From a virus, in the IMG/VR virus record IMGVR_UViG_3300020463_000029, positions 1-52,446 of that record: a stretch of DNA of 52,446 nucleotides; one strand, written 5' to 3'. The notes below the pieces were generated by a model. That model saw only the letters and a list, made by a program, of their open reading frames with translations. It was not told the DNA's origin and did no database searches. The position numbers and the translations under genes were made by a program. Shown here in pieces: positions 1 to 9,598 of this stretch; the first letter of the stretch is position 1, and each line of letters begins with the position of its first letter.

Positions 1-957
1 TTGGATGTAGGTGCAACTGGTGTTGTACAAGTCACAGGAGATTTACAAGTTGACGGAACTCAAACTACTGTAAATTCTTCTACATTAGAAATTCAAGACA
101 ATGAAATAGTTGTTAACAAAGGTGAAACAGGTTATAGTGTTTCAGTTACAGGACAAGAAGCAGGTATTAGAGTTGAAAGAGGACAAAGTGCAGATGTTAG
201 AATGGTGTATGATGAAACCATTACTTGGAATGATCCAAACACACAAACAACATCACAAGGTCCAGGACTTGGTCAACAAGCAGGACAAGGTCCAAACCTA
301 GGTGGATTTAAACTAGTAGATGCTGGTGGTACAACAATATCATTACAACTTGCAAACATTAATAACAACAATGCAATTTACTTTGAGCCAGGTGGAGCAG
401 GTACATTAAGAGTTATTAGAGCAGGATACGAAGCATTACTAACAGATGTAAATGATATTCCAAATAAAAAATATGTTGACGATGAAATTAATAATGTTGT
501 ACTAGGTGCAAACTTTCCTAAAATTATACAAGGTGATACCGAAGTAAGAATCACCGACAACAGTACATCAGGTACAACAAGTATTATTGAAACAAAAATT
601 GATAATGTTTTGTATGCAAAATGGAAACCAAGTCATTTAGAAATTTACAATCAAATGACAGATATTGGTAGCATCAGAATAGAAGATGATGTTATAAGTG
701 GTTTAAATTCTAACCAAGATATTGAAATACAAGCACCAGGAACTGGTAGTGTGCGTATAAATGATTCATTGGTGGTCAATAATAGACCAAGCCTACAAGA
801 CCCGCAAGTGGACCCTCAATTTGACGCTAACGGGGTGAAATTGTACAGTAAAACACCAAGCGGAGGTAATACAGGATTATATTTTGTAAATACAAATGAC
901 GCAAGAGGAGAAGTGATCAGTACGAATAGAGCACTACTTTTTGGATTAATATTTTAA
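1..957 (+). CDS. Tail-fibre-like structural protein, 5' truncated
   Basis: The frame is open from the first base (TTG read as an internal Leu), so the true start lies upstream of the window; 318 residues are visible. The visible N-terminus has the phage fibre pattern of short beta-strands (DLQVDGTQTTVNSSTLEIQD), and the stretch near residues 237-250 (DIEIQAPGTGSVRIND) belongs to a short beta-repeat that recurs in the fibres at 2188, 5530 and 32076. No enzymatic motif, signal peptide or membrane segment is visible. The stop is followed by AAGGAG, the ribosome binding site of the next gene, so it is co-transcribed with the adhesin block. Structural role is inferred from composition, repeats and context; the exact position in the virion is unknown. 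Confidence 0.7.
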   Translation: MDVGATGVVQVTGDLQVDGTQTTVNSSTLEIQDNEIVVNKGETGYSVSVTGQEAGIRVERGQSADVRMVYDETITWNDPNTQTTSQGPGLGQQAGQGPNLGGFKLVDAGGTTISLQLANINNNNAIYFEPGGAGTLRVIRAGYEALLTDVNDIPNKKYVDDEINNVVLGANFPKIIQGDTEVRITDNSTSGTTSIIETKIDNVLYAKWKPSHLEIYNQMTDIGSIRIEDDVISGLNSNQDIEIQAPGTGSVRINDSLVVNNRPSLQDPQVDPQFDANGVKLYSKTPSGGNTGLYFVNTNDARGEVISTNRALLFGLIF

Positions 958-966
958 GGAGAAAAA

Positions 967-1299
967 ATGGCAATAGTAAACCAAAACATAACAACAGGAG
1001 CAACAGTTGATGTATTAACTGTACCAGCAGGCAAATCATATGCAATAACTTCTGTGTTGATAACAAACACAGGTCCAGAAGATGCCACAGGTGCAGAAGA
1101 TAGCAGATTTTATTTGTATGCAGTCACAGGCGCATACAGTTCAACATCATCAATGATTGTTAACAATGCTTTATTGCCTGGTGCTGAAACTTTTACACTA
1201 GACACAGAAAAATTAGTTTTAGGTGCAGGTGATTATTTTAAAGTTTCTTGTTCAGGTACTAACAGCATTTCAGTTGTAGTAAGTTACTTGGAGGTATAA
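967..1299 (+). CDS. Small beta-sandwich structural protein (paralogue A1)
   Basis: A 110-aa protein rich in Thr, Val and Ser, predicted from its alternating hydrophobic pattern to be all-beta. It shares its plan with the products at 9265-9597 and 22665-22985: an N-terminal segment on reaching VYT or VLT plus P-A-like turns, a central VxxxxITNTG or CNRG segment, a late LxAGDxxxV strand and a C-terminal V-S-Y-L/V-E end. The start follows a good AAGGAG ribosome binding site by 5 nt. Its stop overlaps the next start as TAATG, so translation is probably coupled. No family name is recognised. Three diverged copies, each next to a large fibre gene, suggest an accessory or capping subunit of the adhesins; that role is inference. 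Confidence 0.7.
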   Translation: MAIVNQNITTGATVDVLTVPAGKSYAITSVLITNTGPEDATGAEDSRFYLYAVTGAYSSTSSMIVNNALLPGAETFTLDTEKLVLGAGDYFKVSCSGTNSISVVVSYLEV

Positions 1300-2147
1300 T
1301 GAGATATCTCAAAAGACAAAGTACCAACAAAAGATTGTTGAATGGTAAAGGATTGATCTATACTCAATACGAAGATATTGAAGCACAATCAGTAGGAGCA
1401 TTTTTAGTTCCTAAGGGAACATCAGCACAAAGACCATCTTCACCATCTGAAGGACAAGTTAGATACAACACAACTAACAGACAGTTAGAAGTGTATGAAT
1501 TCAATTCAGGTACAAGTCAAGTAGAATGGAAAACATTTAGATTATCTGAACCACAAAACATCACACTACAAAATCTAGGTAACGGTGACGACACAGAAGT
1601 AAACTTTGGTATACTAAACGACAACTTTGGTTCAGGTCTAGGTTATCCAACAACTCCAGAAAATGTTTTTGTTCTTGTAGAAAATGTTGTACAAATTGCA
1701 AATACAAACTATACATTAACACAAAATCCTTGCAACACAAACACAAATCAAATGGAAGCAGTGTTTGATTATGGTGTTGCTACAGGAAATCCAGCAACAG
1801 GAACTGGTGCATTTAAAATTAAAACAAACACAACTCCAGGACCAAACTTCGGTCAATTACTTGCAACAGACTTTCAAACAAAAGGTTATCACGTTGGTCA
1901 ATCACTGGTAGTTACTGGTACTGCTTCAAACAACGGAACATACACAGTTACAGCAGTTACTACGCAATACTTGGTTGTTAATACTTCACTTGTTAATGAG
2001 GCAAACAACGCATTAGGTAACACATTTTTCTTAGATGGCAAAAGTTCAGTTACAGGAAACTCATATCCAGCAGGTTATTATATTACCTTTGGTACAGCAG
2101 TACCTACGGGCAAACCTGTGAACGTTTTGCACAATTTTGACAAATAA
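1299..2147 (+). CDS. Fibre-associated structural protein with TAQRP module
   Basis: A 282-aa protein whose start codon overlaps the previous stop (TAATG). Residues about 36-75 carry a module (VPKGTSAQRPSSPSEGQVRYN, shown here as its first 20 residues VPKGTSAQRPSSPSEGQVRY) that recurs in the fibres at 2188 (about residue 840) and 5530 (about residues 1035 and 1175) and is common in phage fibre proteins. The remainder is Asn/Thr-rich and predicted beta, including a GTASNNGTYTVTAVTTQYLV stretch that resembles the short strand-turn-strand modules in the larger adhesins. No catalytic motif is visible. It sits upstream of a late promoter for the next fibre gene. It is probably a tail-fibre or baseplate-associated component; the specific role is unknown. 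Confidence 0.65.
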   Translation: MRYLKRQSTNKRLLNGKGLIYTQYEDIEAQSVGAFLVPKGTSAQRPSSPSEGQVRYNTTNRQLEVYEFNSGTSQVEWKTFRLSEPQNITLQNLGNGDDTEVNFGILNDNFGSGLGYPTTPENVFVLVENVVQIANTNYTLTQNPCNTNTNQMEAVFDYGVATGNPATGTGAFKIKTNTTPGPNFGQLLATDFQTKGYHVGQSLVVTGTASNNGTYTVTAVTTQYLVVNTSLVNEANNALGNTFFLDGKSSVTGNSYPAGYYITFGTAVPTGKPVNVLHNFDK

Positions 2148-2163
2148 TACATTTCCAAAATAC

Positions 2164-2171
2164 AATAAATA
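2164..2171 (+). promoter_or_regulatory. T4-type late promoter, AATAAATA
   Basis: The octamer AATAAATA matches the T4-type late -10 element (TATAAATA, recognised by gp55-type sigma in T4). It lies 16 nt before the ATG at 2188, with an AAAGGA ribosome binding site in between, in a 40-bp intergenic gap. No -35 element is needed in this promoter class. Confidence 0.75.
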
Positions 2172-2187
2172 CTAAAAAAGGATTAGT

Positions 2188-5100
2188 ATGCCAGTATCAA
2201 ATGTAGGTAAAATATCAGGGCCATTATTAAAGGCAAATCTAACTAGAAATAGCGATTTGACTTTTGATAACACAGCAGTCACTTCTACACCTACTTTATT
2301 CATAGGACACACAAATAATAAGTTAGGTATTAGAACTGATTCACCTACTAGAGAATTATTAGTTAACGGAGATACAAAAGTAACTGGTGATGTTATTGCA
2401 ACAAATTCAGCATCATTTGGAAATTTAACATTTGATGGTCCAACAAATACTTTATCGGCTAGTGTTGGCAAAATAAATTTAAACAGTGCTAGTAGTTTTA
2501 CATTTAACGAATTACGTACAGACAATTTAAGTTTTACAAACAGCACAATCAGAGGATATGCTGGAGATAACATTAATATTCATCCAGGACCTGGCACAGG
2601 AATTTTTAATATTCCTATGGATTTAAAATCCTATGGTAATATTCATGCAACAGGAGATATTTCATTTGACGGAAATATATTCATTGGTGGAGATGGAGCA
2701 GAAGATTCATTAAGTTTTGAAGGAGATATCACTTCAAACATAATGCCCGATGCAACATCAACTTATAATTTAGGTGAAACAGGAAAACGTTGGGGACAAA
2801 TGCATCTTCAATCAATGCCTGGTTTACAAGACGTTGTTATTGACAACACAATTTCTTTGGCAGGTGTTGCCGTAAACTTAGGTATTCAAAATAAATGGTA
2901 TGTCAGTACAAATGGTGCAGACAACCTTGCAGGTAATCACCCTAACTTTGCGTTTGGTACAATCAAACACGCATTAAGTTACATCCAAGAAAGTTCTGCT
3001 GGTCCACATCAATTGCACATTTTACCTGGAACATACATAGAAGAATTTCCTTTAGAGGTTCCAGAAAACGTGACTGTAAAAGGTGCAGGTATAAGATCAG
3101 TAACAGTTAAACCTACACAGGCAGGAAGATTTAATGACGCATTTATAATGAATAATGCATCTATGGTTACAGATTTGGCTATACAAGAATTTCAATATAA
3201 TTCAACAACAGATGTTGGTTACGCATTTAGATTCGCACAAAACGCCGGCATAGTTACAAAATCACCTTATATACAAAACGTATCTGTAATAACACAAGGT
3301 TCTAACAGAACAGCATCTGATCCAAGAGGATTTGCATCCGGTGATGCGGGTAAAGGTGCATTATTAGATTCAAATGTATTGGATACTGCTTCTCCAAGAA
3401 CAAGTATGCTATTCAATGGCGTAACTTTTATTACACCAGGTGTAGATGCAGTAACAGTTAAAAACGGATCAAGAATTGAATTTATAGATTGTTTTACATA
3501 CTTCGCAAACAGAGGTTTGTATATGCAACACGCATTAAATCAATATACGCCAACAGCAGGAACTTATGAACCAGCAACTGGTGTAATGACATTGACTATC
3601 GGCAATCACTCTATAAGAGTTGGAGAATCCATAACCATTGCAGACAACAGTTTAACTTTTACGTGTGCTATGGACAATCATCAAACAGATCACACGTACC
3701 CAAGATCAACGGATCCTTATTCAGGCAAAAAAGTTTCCGTAACAGGAACAACTGCTACGTCTATAACTTGTAACGTTGGTATATCAAGCAACACAACAGC
3801 ACACATATTTAAAAGTGCTTCTGCTAATTCTGTAACAGAAGGCACAATGAATGAAGCAAGAGTAATAGCAAGTGCCACAATATACGGTAATCAAGGTGTT
3901 GTTGCAGATGGAAATGGTTGTTTAGCATATTTGATCAGTCATAACTTTGCTTATGTTGGCACAGGAAAAGATGTAGAAAATGATGACTATCTAATAAATC
4001 AAGAAAATGAAGTTGTAACAACTAACAATGCAAAAGTACATTTTGTAAGTCAAGACCAAGACGGAGATTTTAGAGTAGGTGAAAACTTTATAGTTGATTT
4101 AGGTAAAGGTACAACAAGTATTAACATTACTGATTCAGATTTAGGAGGTTCAACATTAACAGTTGGAACACCAGGTGCAACAACTATAATTGATGCTACA
4201 AAAATAGATGTGCCTAATTTTAGAATTTCAGCAAATGCAATTTCTACATTAGAAAATGGTTTAACAATTAATGCTTCTGGCAAAACTGTAATAGATGGTA
4301 ATGCTACAATGATGCAAAATTTAAATGTTACTGGAAATACAACAATAACAGGTTCAGGCATAAACCTTGGTGATCAACCAGGTGATACATTAAACTTTGC
4401 TCAAGAATTTCAAAATGATTTAATTCCTGTAGAAGATAGAGAACATAATTTAGGAAGTGCAAATAAAAATTGGAGACAAGCAAATTTAAACAAAGCAATA
4501 TTTGATGGTATAGAAATTACAAATAATGTAATTAGAGCAAATGATTCTAACAGTTCTGTAGATTTAAGAGCAAATGGTACAGGATCAGTAAATTTAGAAA
4601 ACTTATCATTCAACACACAAATACAAAGTGCTGGCGATGTTGGATTCGGAGTTGGTACAAACAGTTTACAATTTACAGGATTATCAAATATAGAGGTACC
4701 AGCAGGTACAACAGCACAAGATCCTGCACAAGGTAATGCAATTAGATATGATACAGATAGACAAAATTTTGAAGCATTTTCTACTGGAAAAATTCCATTT
4801 GGTGGTATTAGAGATGGTGATTATGACACTTATATTGATCTATCAAACAATCAGTTTAACTTTATAGCAGGTGGAACATCTGTAGGAACAATAGATGGAT
4901 CAGGTAATTTTGTTGCAAATAGACTCAGTTCACAGGATCAGTTTGCAATAGATAATAATCAAATCACAACAGGCACAGCAAACAATCCTGAAGCATCTTT
5001 ACAAGCGAACGGCAATGGTAAAATATTCATGGATACTTCAAATTTTGAAGTATTTGGTGGTACATTCTTAAACACAGTAACCAACTCTGATTTTGTATTA

Positions 5101-5355
5101 ACAGGTACGGCTCCTAAAGCCAACAGATACATTCACTTTGATACCACTCAAGCATACAGAGGACACTATGGTAATGAAACTGAAAGAGATGCAAAAACAC
5201 CAAGAGCAGGTGAAGTATTTTGGAACCAAACAAGTTCCACACTAGAAGTTTACACAGCAAATGGTTGGAAATCAGCCACTGGTTTACAGGAAATAACGGT
5301 TACAGAAGAGTTTGCACAGGATTTAAACGTATTATACAATCTTATATTAAACTAG
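2188..5355 (+). CDS. Beta-helix adhesin / tail fibre with inserted 90-aa module
   Basis: A 1055-aa virion adhesin. Residues 1-230 hold fibre beta-repeats, including the YNLGETGKRWGQ motif near 190-205. A right-handed beta-helix of pectin-lyase type begins near 238 (WYVSTNGADN, then GTIKHALSYI and LPGTYIEEFPLEVP). Near 455-550 it is interrupted by a module of about 90 residues (GTYEPATGVMTLTIGNHSIR to SANSVTEG), which also occurs in the protein at 16955 but at another position of the helix. The helix ends at the family signature DQDGDFRVGE (about 620-630). Residues 640-1055 are fibre repeats with a TAQDP module. No pectate-lyase catalytic residues are evident, so binding is more likely than cleavage. 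A late promoter and strong ribosome binding site precede it. Confidence 0.8.
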   Translation: MPVSNVGKISGPLLKANLTRNSDLTFDNTAVTSTPTLFIGHTNNKLGIRTDSPTRELLVNGDTKVTGDVIATNSASFGNLTFDGPTNTLSASVGKINLNSASSFTFNELRTDNLSFTNSTIRGYAGDNINIHPGPGTGIFNIPMDLKSYGNIHATGDISFDGNIFIGGDGAEDSLSFEGDITSNIMPDATSTYNLGETGKRWGQMHLQSMPGLQDVVIDNTISLAGVAVNLGIQNKWYVSTNGADNLAGNHPNFAFGTIKHALSYIQESSAGPHQLHILPGTYIEEFPLEVPENVTVKGAGIRSVTVKPTQAGRFNDAFIMNNASMVTDLAIQEFQYNSTTDVGYAFRFAQNAGIVTKSPYIQNVSVITQGSNRTASDPRGFASGDAGKGALLDSNVLDTASPRTSMLFNGVTFITPGVDAVTVKNGSRIEFIDCFTYFANRGLYMQHALNQYTPTAGTYEPATGVMTLTIGNHSIRVGESITIADNSLTFTCAMDNHQTDHTYPRSTDPYSGKKVSVTGTTATSITCNVGISSNTTAHIFKSASANSVTEGTMNEARVIASATIYGNQGVVADGNGCLAYLISHNFAYVGTGKDVENDDYLINQENEVVTTNNAKVHFVSQDQDGDFRVGENFIVDLGKGTTSINITDSDLGGSTLTVGTPGATTIIDATKIDVPNFRISANAISTLENGLTINASGKTVIDGNATMMQNLNVTGNTTITGSGINLGDQPGDTLNFAQEFQNDLIPVEDREHNLGSANKNWRQANLNKAIFDGIEITNNVIRANDSNSSVDLRANGTGSVNLENLSFNTQIQSAGDVGFGVGTNSLQFTGLSNIEVPAGTTAQDPAQGNAIRYDTDRQNFEAFSTGKIPFGGIRDGDYDTYIDLSNNQFNFIAGGTSVGTIDGSGNFVANRLSSQDQFAIDNNQITTGTANNPEASLQANGNGKIFMDTSNFEVFGGTFLNTVTNSDFVLTGTAPKANRYIHFDTTQAYRGHYGNETERDAKTPRAGEVFWNQTSSTLEVYTANGWKSATGLQEITVTEEFAQDLNVLYNLILN

Positions 5356-5391
5356 TATATTAACCGTGTACTATATTAAAAACCAAAATTC

Positions 5392-5399
5392 TATAAATA
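5392..5399 (+). promoter_or_regulatory. T4-type late promoter, TATAAATA
   Basis: An exact TATAAATA in the 174-bp gap between two fibre genes. Predicted transcription starts near 5405, almost on the ATG at 5406 of a short open frame and about 125 nt before the fibre ATG at 5530. It is the best match to the T4 consensus in the window. Confidence 0.8.
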
Positions 5400-5404
5400 C
5401 AATT

Positions 5405-5529
5405 AATGTTGTTATCCGACCAGATGCAACAGGACAAACCCTGGTTCAACCCGGGAAGAACTTGCGAATATTGTAAGGTGAAAAGGTAGGTTGGTGGGAC
5501 AAGATCCCCGTGCTAAAAAGGAGTAAACA
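5405..5529 (+). promoter_or_regulatory. Long, GC-richer leader upstream of the LamG fibre gene
   Basis: About 125 nt separate the predicted late start from the next fibre ATG, far longer than the 16-46 nt leaders of the other fibre genes. It contains two short potential hairpins: CCCTGG/CCCGGG around TTCAA (5438-5454, one mismatch) and GGGA/TCCC near 5496-5508. A clear AAGGAG ribosome binding site precedes 5530. No known riboswitch was recognised. The 27-codon frame 5406-5489 lies inside it. Confidence 0.4.
5406..5489 (+). CDS. Possible 27-codon leader ORF, CxxC-containing
   Basis: An ATG lies 6 nt after the late element at 5392-5399 and opens a 27-codon frame ending TAG at 5487-5489. Its product ends in KPWFNPGRTCEYCKVKR, with one C-x2-C pair of zinc-knuckle type. 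There is no ribosome binding site, so translation would have to be leaderless; several other genes here show the same geometry. Codon use (CCG, CCC, TGG, CAG) is more GC-rich than in the neighbours. It could be a real microgene, a decayed remnant of a zinc-ribbon gene, or a chance frame inside a structured leader. Evidence is position and motif only. Confidence 0.3.
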   Translation: MLLSDQMQQDKPWFNPGRTCEYCKVKR

Positions 5530-8500
5530 ATGGCCGTTGGTCGAATTTCGGGTCAACTCTTAAAGTCAAACTTGTTGCGACAAGGTACAAACTTGGCTTT
5601 TGAGACTGACTTGTTATACATTGATGTAGTAAACAATAGGATCGGCGTTAAGACCGCTACTCCGCAATATCCACTAGATGTAGTTGGAACAGCACGTACA
5701 ACAAACTTAGAAGCAACAGGTCAATTAGACATTGGTCAAATCACAATATCAGGTAACTCTATAACAACAACTGCTGGACAGTTGAACTTGTCTGCTCCTG
5801 ATGGTATTTTATACAACAATAATCTACAGGTAGATGACCTTATAATTGCTGGTAATTCTATTACAGCAACAGACACAAATCAAAATTTTGAAATTCAAAC
5901 ACAGGGTACTGGTATTTTAGAAGTACACGGTAACACACGAGTAAACGGAAATATTCACGCAACAGGAAATATTAGAGCAGATGGTAATATACAAATAGGT
6001 GACAGTGATACAGATTCTATCACTATTAATGCTGATATTACATCGAACTTAACACCTGATGTATCTAACACATACAACATTGGTTCTGCTGTAAAACGTT
6101 GGAACAATGTTTATGCAAACAATTTAACTGTTGACAACTTAACACTTTCAGGAAACATTACAGTACAAGGACTAAACTTAACAGCACGTCCAGGTAAAAT
6201 AATATACGTTGCAACAAACGGTGATGACAGTAATTCAGGTACGCACCAAAATGATCCTTATGCCTCAATCGAACAAGCATTGGCAGTAGCAATAGCAGGT
6301 GATCACATTTACATATATCCAGGAACATACACTGAAGCATTTCCAATGAATGTACCAACTGGAGTATCAATAAGAGGTGATGGACTGAGAGCAGTTAACA
6401 TTCAACCTAGTGTTGCAACAAACACTAAAGATGCATTTATTTTAAATGGCGAAGTAACAATTGAAGACTTAACTGTTAAAAATTTCTATTATGATTCTGG
6501 TAACAACACTGGATACGCATTTAGATTTAATCCTACTGGAAATGATGACAGTACTGGATTTTTAGTAACAAACAGATCACCGTATATTAGAAACATTTCT
6601 GTAATCACACAAGGAACAACATCTACAGCAACAGATCCAAGAGGTTTCGCGGCAGGCGATGCTGGTAGAGGTGGATTTTTTGATGGCGAATTAGCGGCTC
6701 CTGGTAGTCAAGAAGCAAGTGTACTATTTCAAAATGCAACATTTATCACTCCAGGTGTTGATGCAATTACACTTACAAATGGTGCAAGAGTTGAATGGTT
6801 AAACAGTTTCACGTACTTTGCAACAACATCTATTAATGCTTATGATGGAGTTAACGGATTAAGAGGCACAGGTACAACTCAATTAAGAGTTTCAGGTTTA
6901 TCTGGTGGTGCTATCACTCAAGGTAATGTAATTTCTTATTACGATATTGGCGGATCATTAGTTGCATCAGGAACTATTGCCGCAGTAGATAATGATAAAA
7001 TTTTTATTAATGGAAAATCTGCAGGATTTATTTTACCAGCAGAACAAAATGGAAAAACAATTAACGCATTAGGTAATGCACAACTTAATACAGCAGAAAA
7101 GAAATTTGGTTCTGCAAGTTTACAATTAGCAGGTTCAGGTGATGCGGCAAAAATAAACACAAATGCAGACTTTGGATTTGGAACAGGAGACTTTACTATA
7201 GACTTCTGGGGTAATTTATCAGCACTACAATCAACAGTATTGTTCGATATGAGAACAAGTGCCGCACTACAAAACAGTTTATATGTTTATGTAACAAACA
7301 ATGGTCCAAAAGTTTATGTAAACGGTTCTGAAGTTATTTCAGGCTCACAAGGATTTAATTTAAACACATGGACACACTTTGCTCTTGTAAGACAAAGTGG
7401 AACATTAACGATGTATGTTGCTGGACAAAACGTTGGTTCTGCAACAGTGAACCAAGACTTAGGTGGTGCTAAACCACTTGTAATTGGAAACAATTGGAAT
7501 CAAACATTAGGTTTAACAGGTTACATAGATGAATTTAGAGTGTACAAAGGTTCAGCAGTTTACACAGGAAACTTTACACCACCAACAGTTGGTGCAGTTG
7601 GTAATGCAAACACTGTGTTAGTTGCAAACTTTGATGGCAACAATGCATCAACAATATTTTTAGATAAAAATTTAATTGCACAAGATATTAGATTTAGTAA
7701 TGGTGCAACAGCAACAGCATTTACTTTAGTTGATTATGCAGACTTTGGTGCAGAAGTTAGATCAATAGCATCAGCATCAATTTACGGAACATTTGGAATG
7801 AAAGGTAACGGTCCAGGTGTTAGAATGTATCTTATCAGTCATAACTTTGCTTACATAGGCAATGACTACAATGTAGATAACGATGCAAACACAGTAATAC
7901 AAGCAAACGAAGTTGTTGCAACAAATGGTGCAAAAATATTTTTTAGTTCAGTCGACCACAAAGGAGACTTTAGAGTTGGTGATCAATTTAGAGTTGATCA
8001 AAACACAGGACAAGTAGATTTTACAAGTGCAAACTTAAACATTGATGTTGATCAAGCACTTACATTTACAACAGGATCAGATGTAACAGTAATTTCAGGA
8101 AGTTCAATTGAAACTGGAAATGTAAAATTATCAGGAAATACTATCACAACCACATCTGGAGATTTAACTTTAGATTCATTTGGTAACAATACAGTATTCA
8201 ACGACAATGTAGATGTAAATGGAAACCTTTCTGTTATAGGTGATATTACAATTGGTGGTAATGTTACTATTGGAGATGAATCAACAGATGAAATTACAAT
8301 CTCTGCTGGTATAGATTCTAATTTAATTCCAAACATAGATACCACATATGATTTAGGTTCTTCAACTAAAAATTGGAACACATTGTTTGCTCAAGAGGCA
8401 CAAATTGATAGTGTTAACATTGTTGGAAATGTAATTCAATCAAATAACACAAACGCAGATTTAGATATTAGAGCAAGTGGTACAGGTAACGTAACATTAG

Positions 8501-9258
8501 AAAACTTCGCTGTACAAAATGATACAATTACAAACACATCAGGAGATTTTATTGTTAATCCTGCAAGTAACATTTTCAAAGTTCAAGGTACAGGTTCAAT
8601 AAGAATACCATCAGGTACAACAGCACAAAGACCTGGTTCAGCAGTTGCTGGTATGATGAGGTACAACACAGATGATACTGTGTTTGAAGGTTACAACGGC
8701 TCAAACTGGGTGGCATTAACTGGTGTATATGACCTAGATAGAGACACTTATATCACAGCAGAACAGACACCTGGTGCTGATGATGATACAATAAGATTTT
8801 ACGCAGGTAATACACTGGTTGCAAACGTAAGTCCAACAAGATTTGACGTAACAACTTTAAGGGTAGATGATATTCAAATCAGTGGAAATACACTGACAAC
8901 TGTTCAAACTGACCAAGATTTGATCCTAAATGCCAACGGAAATGGTACTATTAGGATTGAAGACTTCAGATTCTCTGGAAATACGATAACTAATGTTATA
9001 TCTTCTCCATTAGTGTTTAAAACTACTGGAAGTGGGTATATTGATGTATCAAACTCTGGTGGATTTGTACTTCCAGTTGGTACAGGTGCTGATAGACCAC
9101 CGACTCCATTGTTGGGTATGATTAGATACAATACCAACGATGAAAGGGTTGAACTTTATGACGGTAGCCAATGGGGTTCAATTGCGGGTTCATCAGGTGC
9201 TGTAAGTATTATTGATGCAACAGAAATAGCCGTACAAATTGCGGTAACGTTAGGATAA
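5530..9258 (+). CDS. Beta-helix adhesin with inserted LamG-like domain
   Basis: A 1242-aa paralogue of the product of 2188-5355. Residues 1-220 contain the fibre start typical of adhesins (LYIDVVNNRIGVKTATPQYP) and beta-repeats including the YNIGSAVKRWNN motif. The beta-helix begins near 223 (IYVATNGDDSNSG) and runs to about 435. Residues about 515-705 form a concanavalin A/LamG-like lectin domain, seen from FGSASLQLAG, GDFTIDFWG, NTWTHFALVRQSGTLTMYV and GYIDEFRVYKGSAVY. The helix then resumes and ends at DHKGDFRVGDQF (about 808-820). The C-terminal 400 residues repeat the GTGNVTLENF and TAQRP motifs. LamG domains usually bind glycans, so receptor binding is likely. The start follows AAGGAG, downstream of the long leader. 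Confidence 0.82.
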   Translation: MAVGRISGQLLKSNLLRQGTNLAFETDLLYIDVVNNRIGVKTATPQYPLDVVGTARTTNLEATGQLDIGQITISGNSITTTAGQLNLSAPDGILYNNNLQVDDLIIAGNSITATDTNQNFEIQTQGTGILEVHGNTRVNGNIHATGNIRADGNIQIGDSDTDSITINADITSNLTPDVSNTYNIGSAVKRWNNVYANNLTVDNLTLSGNITVQGLNLTARPGKIIYVATNGDDSNSGTHQNDPYASIEQALAVAIAGDHIYIYPGTYTEAFPMNVPTGVSIRGDGLRAVNIQPSVATNTKDAFILNGEVTIEDLTVKNFYYDSGNNTGYAFRFNPTGNDDSTGFLVTNRSPYIRNISVITQGTTSTATDPRGFAAGDAGRGGFFDGELAAPGSQEASVLFQNATFITPGVDAITLTNGARVEWLNSFTYFATTSINAYDGVNGLRGTGTTQLRVSGLSGGAITQGNVISYYDIGGSLVASGTIAAVDNDKIFINGKSAGFILPAEQNGKTINALGNAQLNTAEKKFGSASLQLAGSGDAAKINTNADFGFGTGDFTIDFWGNLSALQSTVLFDMRTSAALQNSLYVYVTNNGPKVYVNGSEVISGSQGFNLNTWTHFALVRQSGTLTMYVAGQNVGSATVNQDLGGAKPLVIGNNWNQTLGLTGYIDEFRVYKGSAVYTGNFTPPTVGAVGNANTVLVANFDGNNASTIFLDKNLIAQDIRFSNGATATAFTLVDYADFGAEVRSIASASIYGTFGMKGNGPGVRMYLISHNFAYIGNDYNVDNDANTVIQANEVVATNGAKIFFSSVDHKGDFRVGDQFRVDQNTGQVDFTSANLNIDVDQALTFTTGSDVTVISGSSIETGNVKLSGNTITTTSGDLTLDSFGNNTVFNDNVDVNGNLSVIGDITIGGNVTIGDESTDEITISAGIDSNLIPNIDTTYDLGSSTKNWNTLFAQEAQIDSVNIVGNVIQSNNTNADLDIRASGTGNVTLENFAVQNDTITNTSGDFIVNPASNIFKVQGTGSIRIPSGTTAQRPGSAVAGMMRYNTDDTVFEGYNGSNWVALTGVYDLDRDTYITAEQTPGADDDTIRFYAGNTLVANVSPTRFDVTTLRVDDIQISGNTLTTVQTDQDLILNANGNGTIRIEDFRFSGNTITNVISSPLVFKTTGSGYIDVSNSGGFVLPVGTGADRPPTPLLGMIRYNTNDERVELYDGSQWGSIAGSSGAVSIIDATEIAVQIAVTLG

Positions 9259-9264
9259 AAAAGA

Positions 9265-9597
9265 ATGGCAACAAATTTTAGAAATAATGTAACAAAAAAC
9301 ATTGGAACTGTTCCTGTGTCAGTATACACAGCGCCAGTTTCGATTTATTCAACAGTCGTTGGATTAGTTCTAGCAAATTTAACTGAATCAGTTGTGAAAG
9401 CAAGTGTAACATTAACAGCAACACCAGATTCAGTGACAGGTTTTATTGTAAAAGATGTTTTGATTGCACCAAACTCTAGTTTACGTGTTTTAAACTCAGG
9501 AGAAAAATTAATTGTAGCAAGTCAAAACAGTTTAAACGTACAGTCAAATATTAACGACTCACTTGATTGTGTGTTAAGTTATGTGGAGATAAGTTAA
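9265..9597 (+). CDS. Small beta-sandwich structural protein (paralogue A2)
   Basis: A 110-aa protein of the same size and plan as the products at 967-1299 and 22665-22985: NIGTVPVSVYTAPVSIYSTV at the N-terminus, a run of alternating hydrophobic residues, and the ending LDCVLSYVEIS, which parallels ISVVVSYLEV of the first copy. It begins 6 nt after the preceding fibre stop with only a weak ribosome binding site (AAAAAAGA), so it probably relies on ribosomes finishing the fibre gene. No catalytic motif is seen. A partner subunit of the neighbouring adhesin is plausible but inferred. Confidence 0.68.
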   Translation: MATNFRNNVTKNIGTVPVSVYTAPVSIYSTVVGLVLANLTESVVKASVTLTATPDSVTGFIVKDVLIAPNSSLRVLNSGEKLIVASQNSLNVQSNINDSLDCVLSYVEIS

Positions 9598-9598
9598 G

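Noticed and set aside
2172-2573. 133-codon minus-strand frame inside the fibre at 2188
   Set aside because: It overlaps a strong plus-strand gene and has no motif; such long antisense frames are common where the sense codons are rich in A and T.
5434-5458. GGTTCAACCC resembling a tRNA T-arm in the leader upstream of 5530
   Set aside because: The stem has a mismatch and the loop does not place TTCAANN correctly between a 5-bp stem; no acceptor, D or anticodon arm can be fitted around it.
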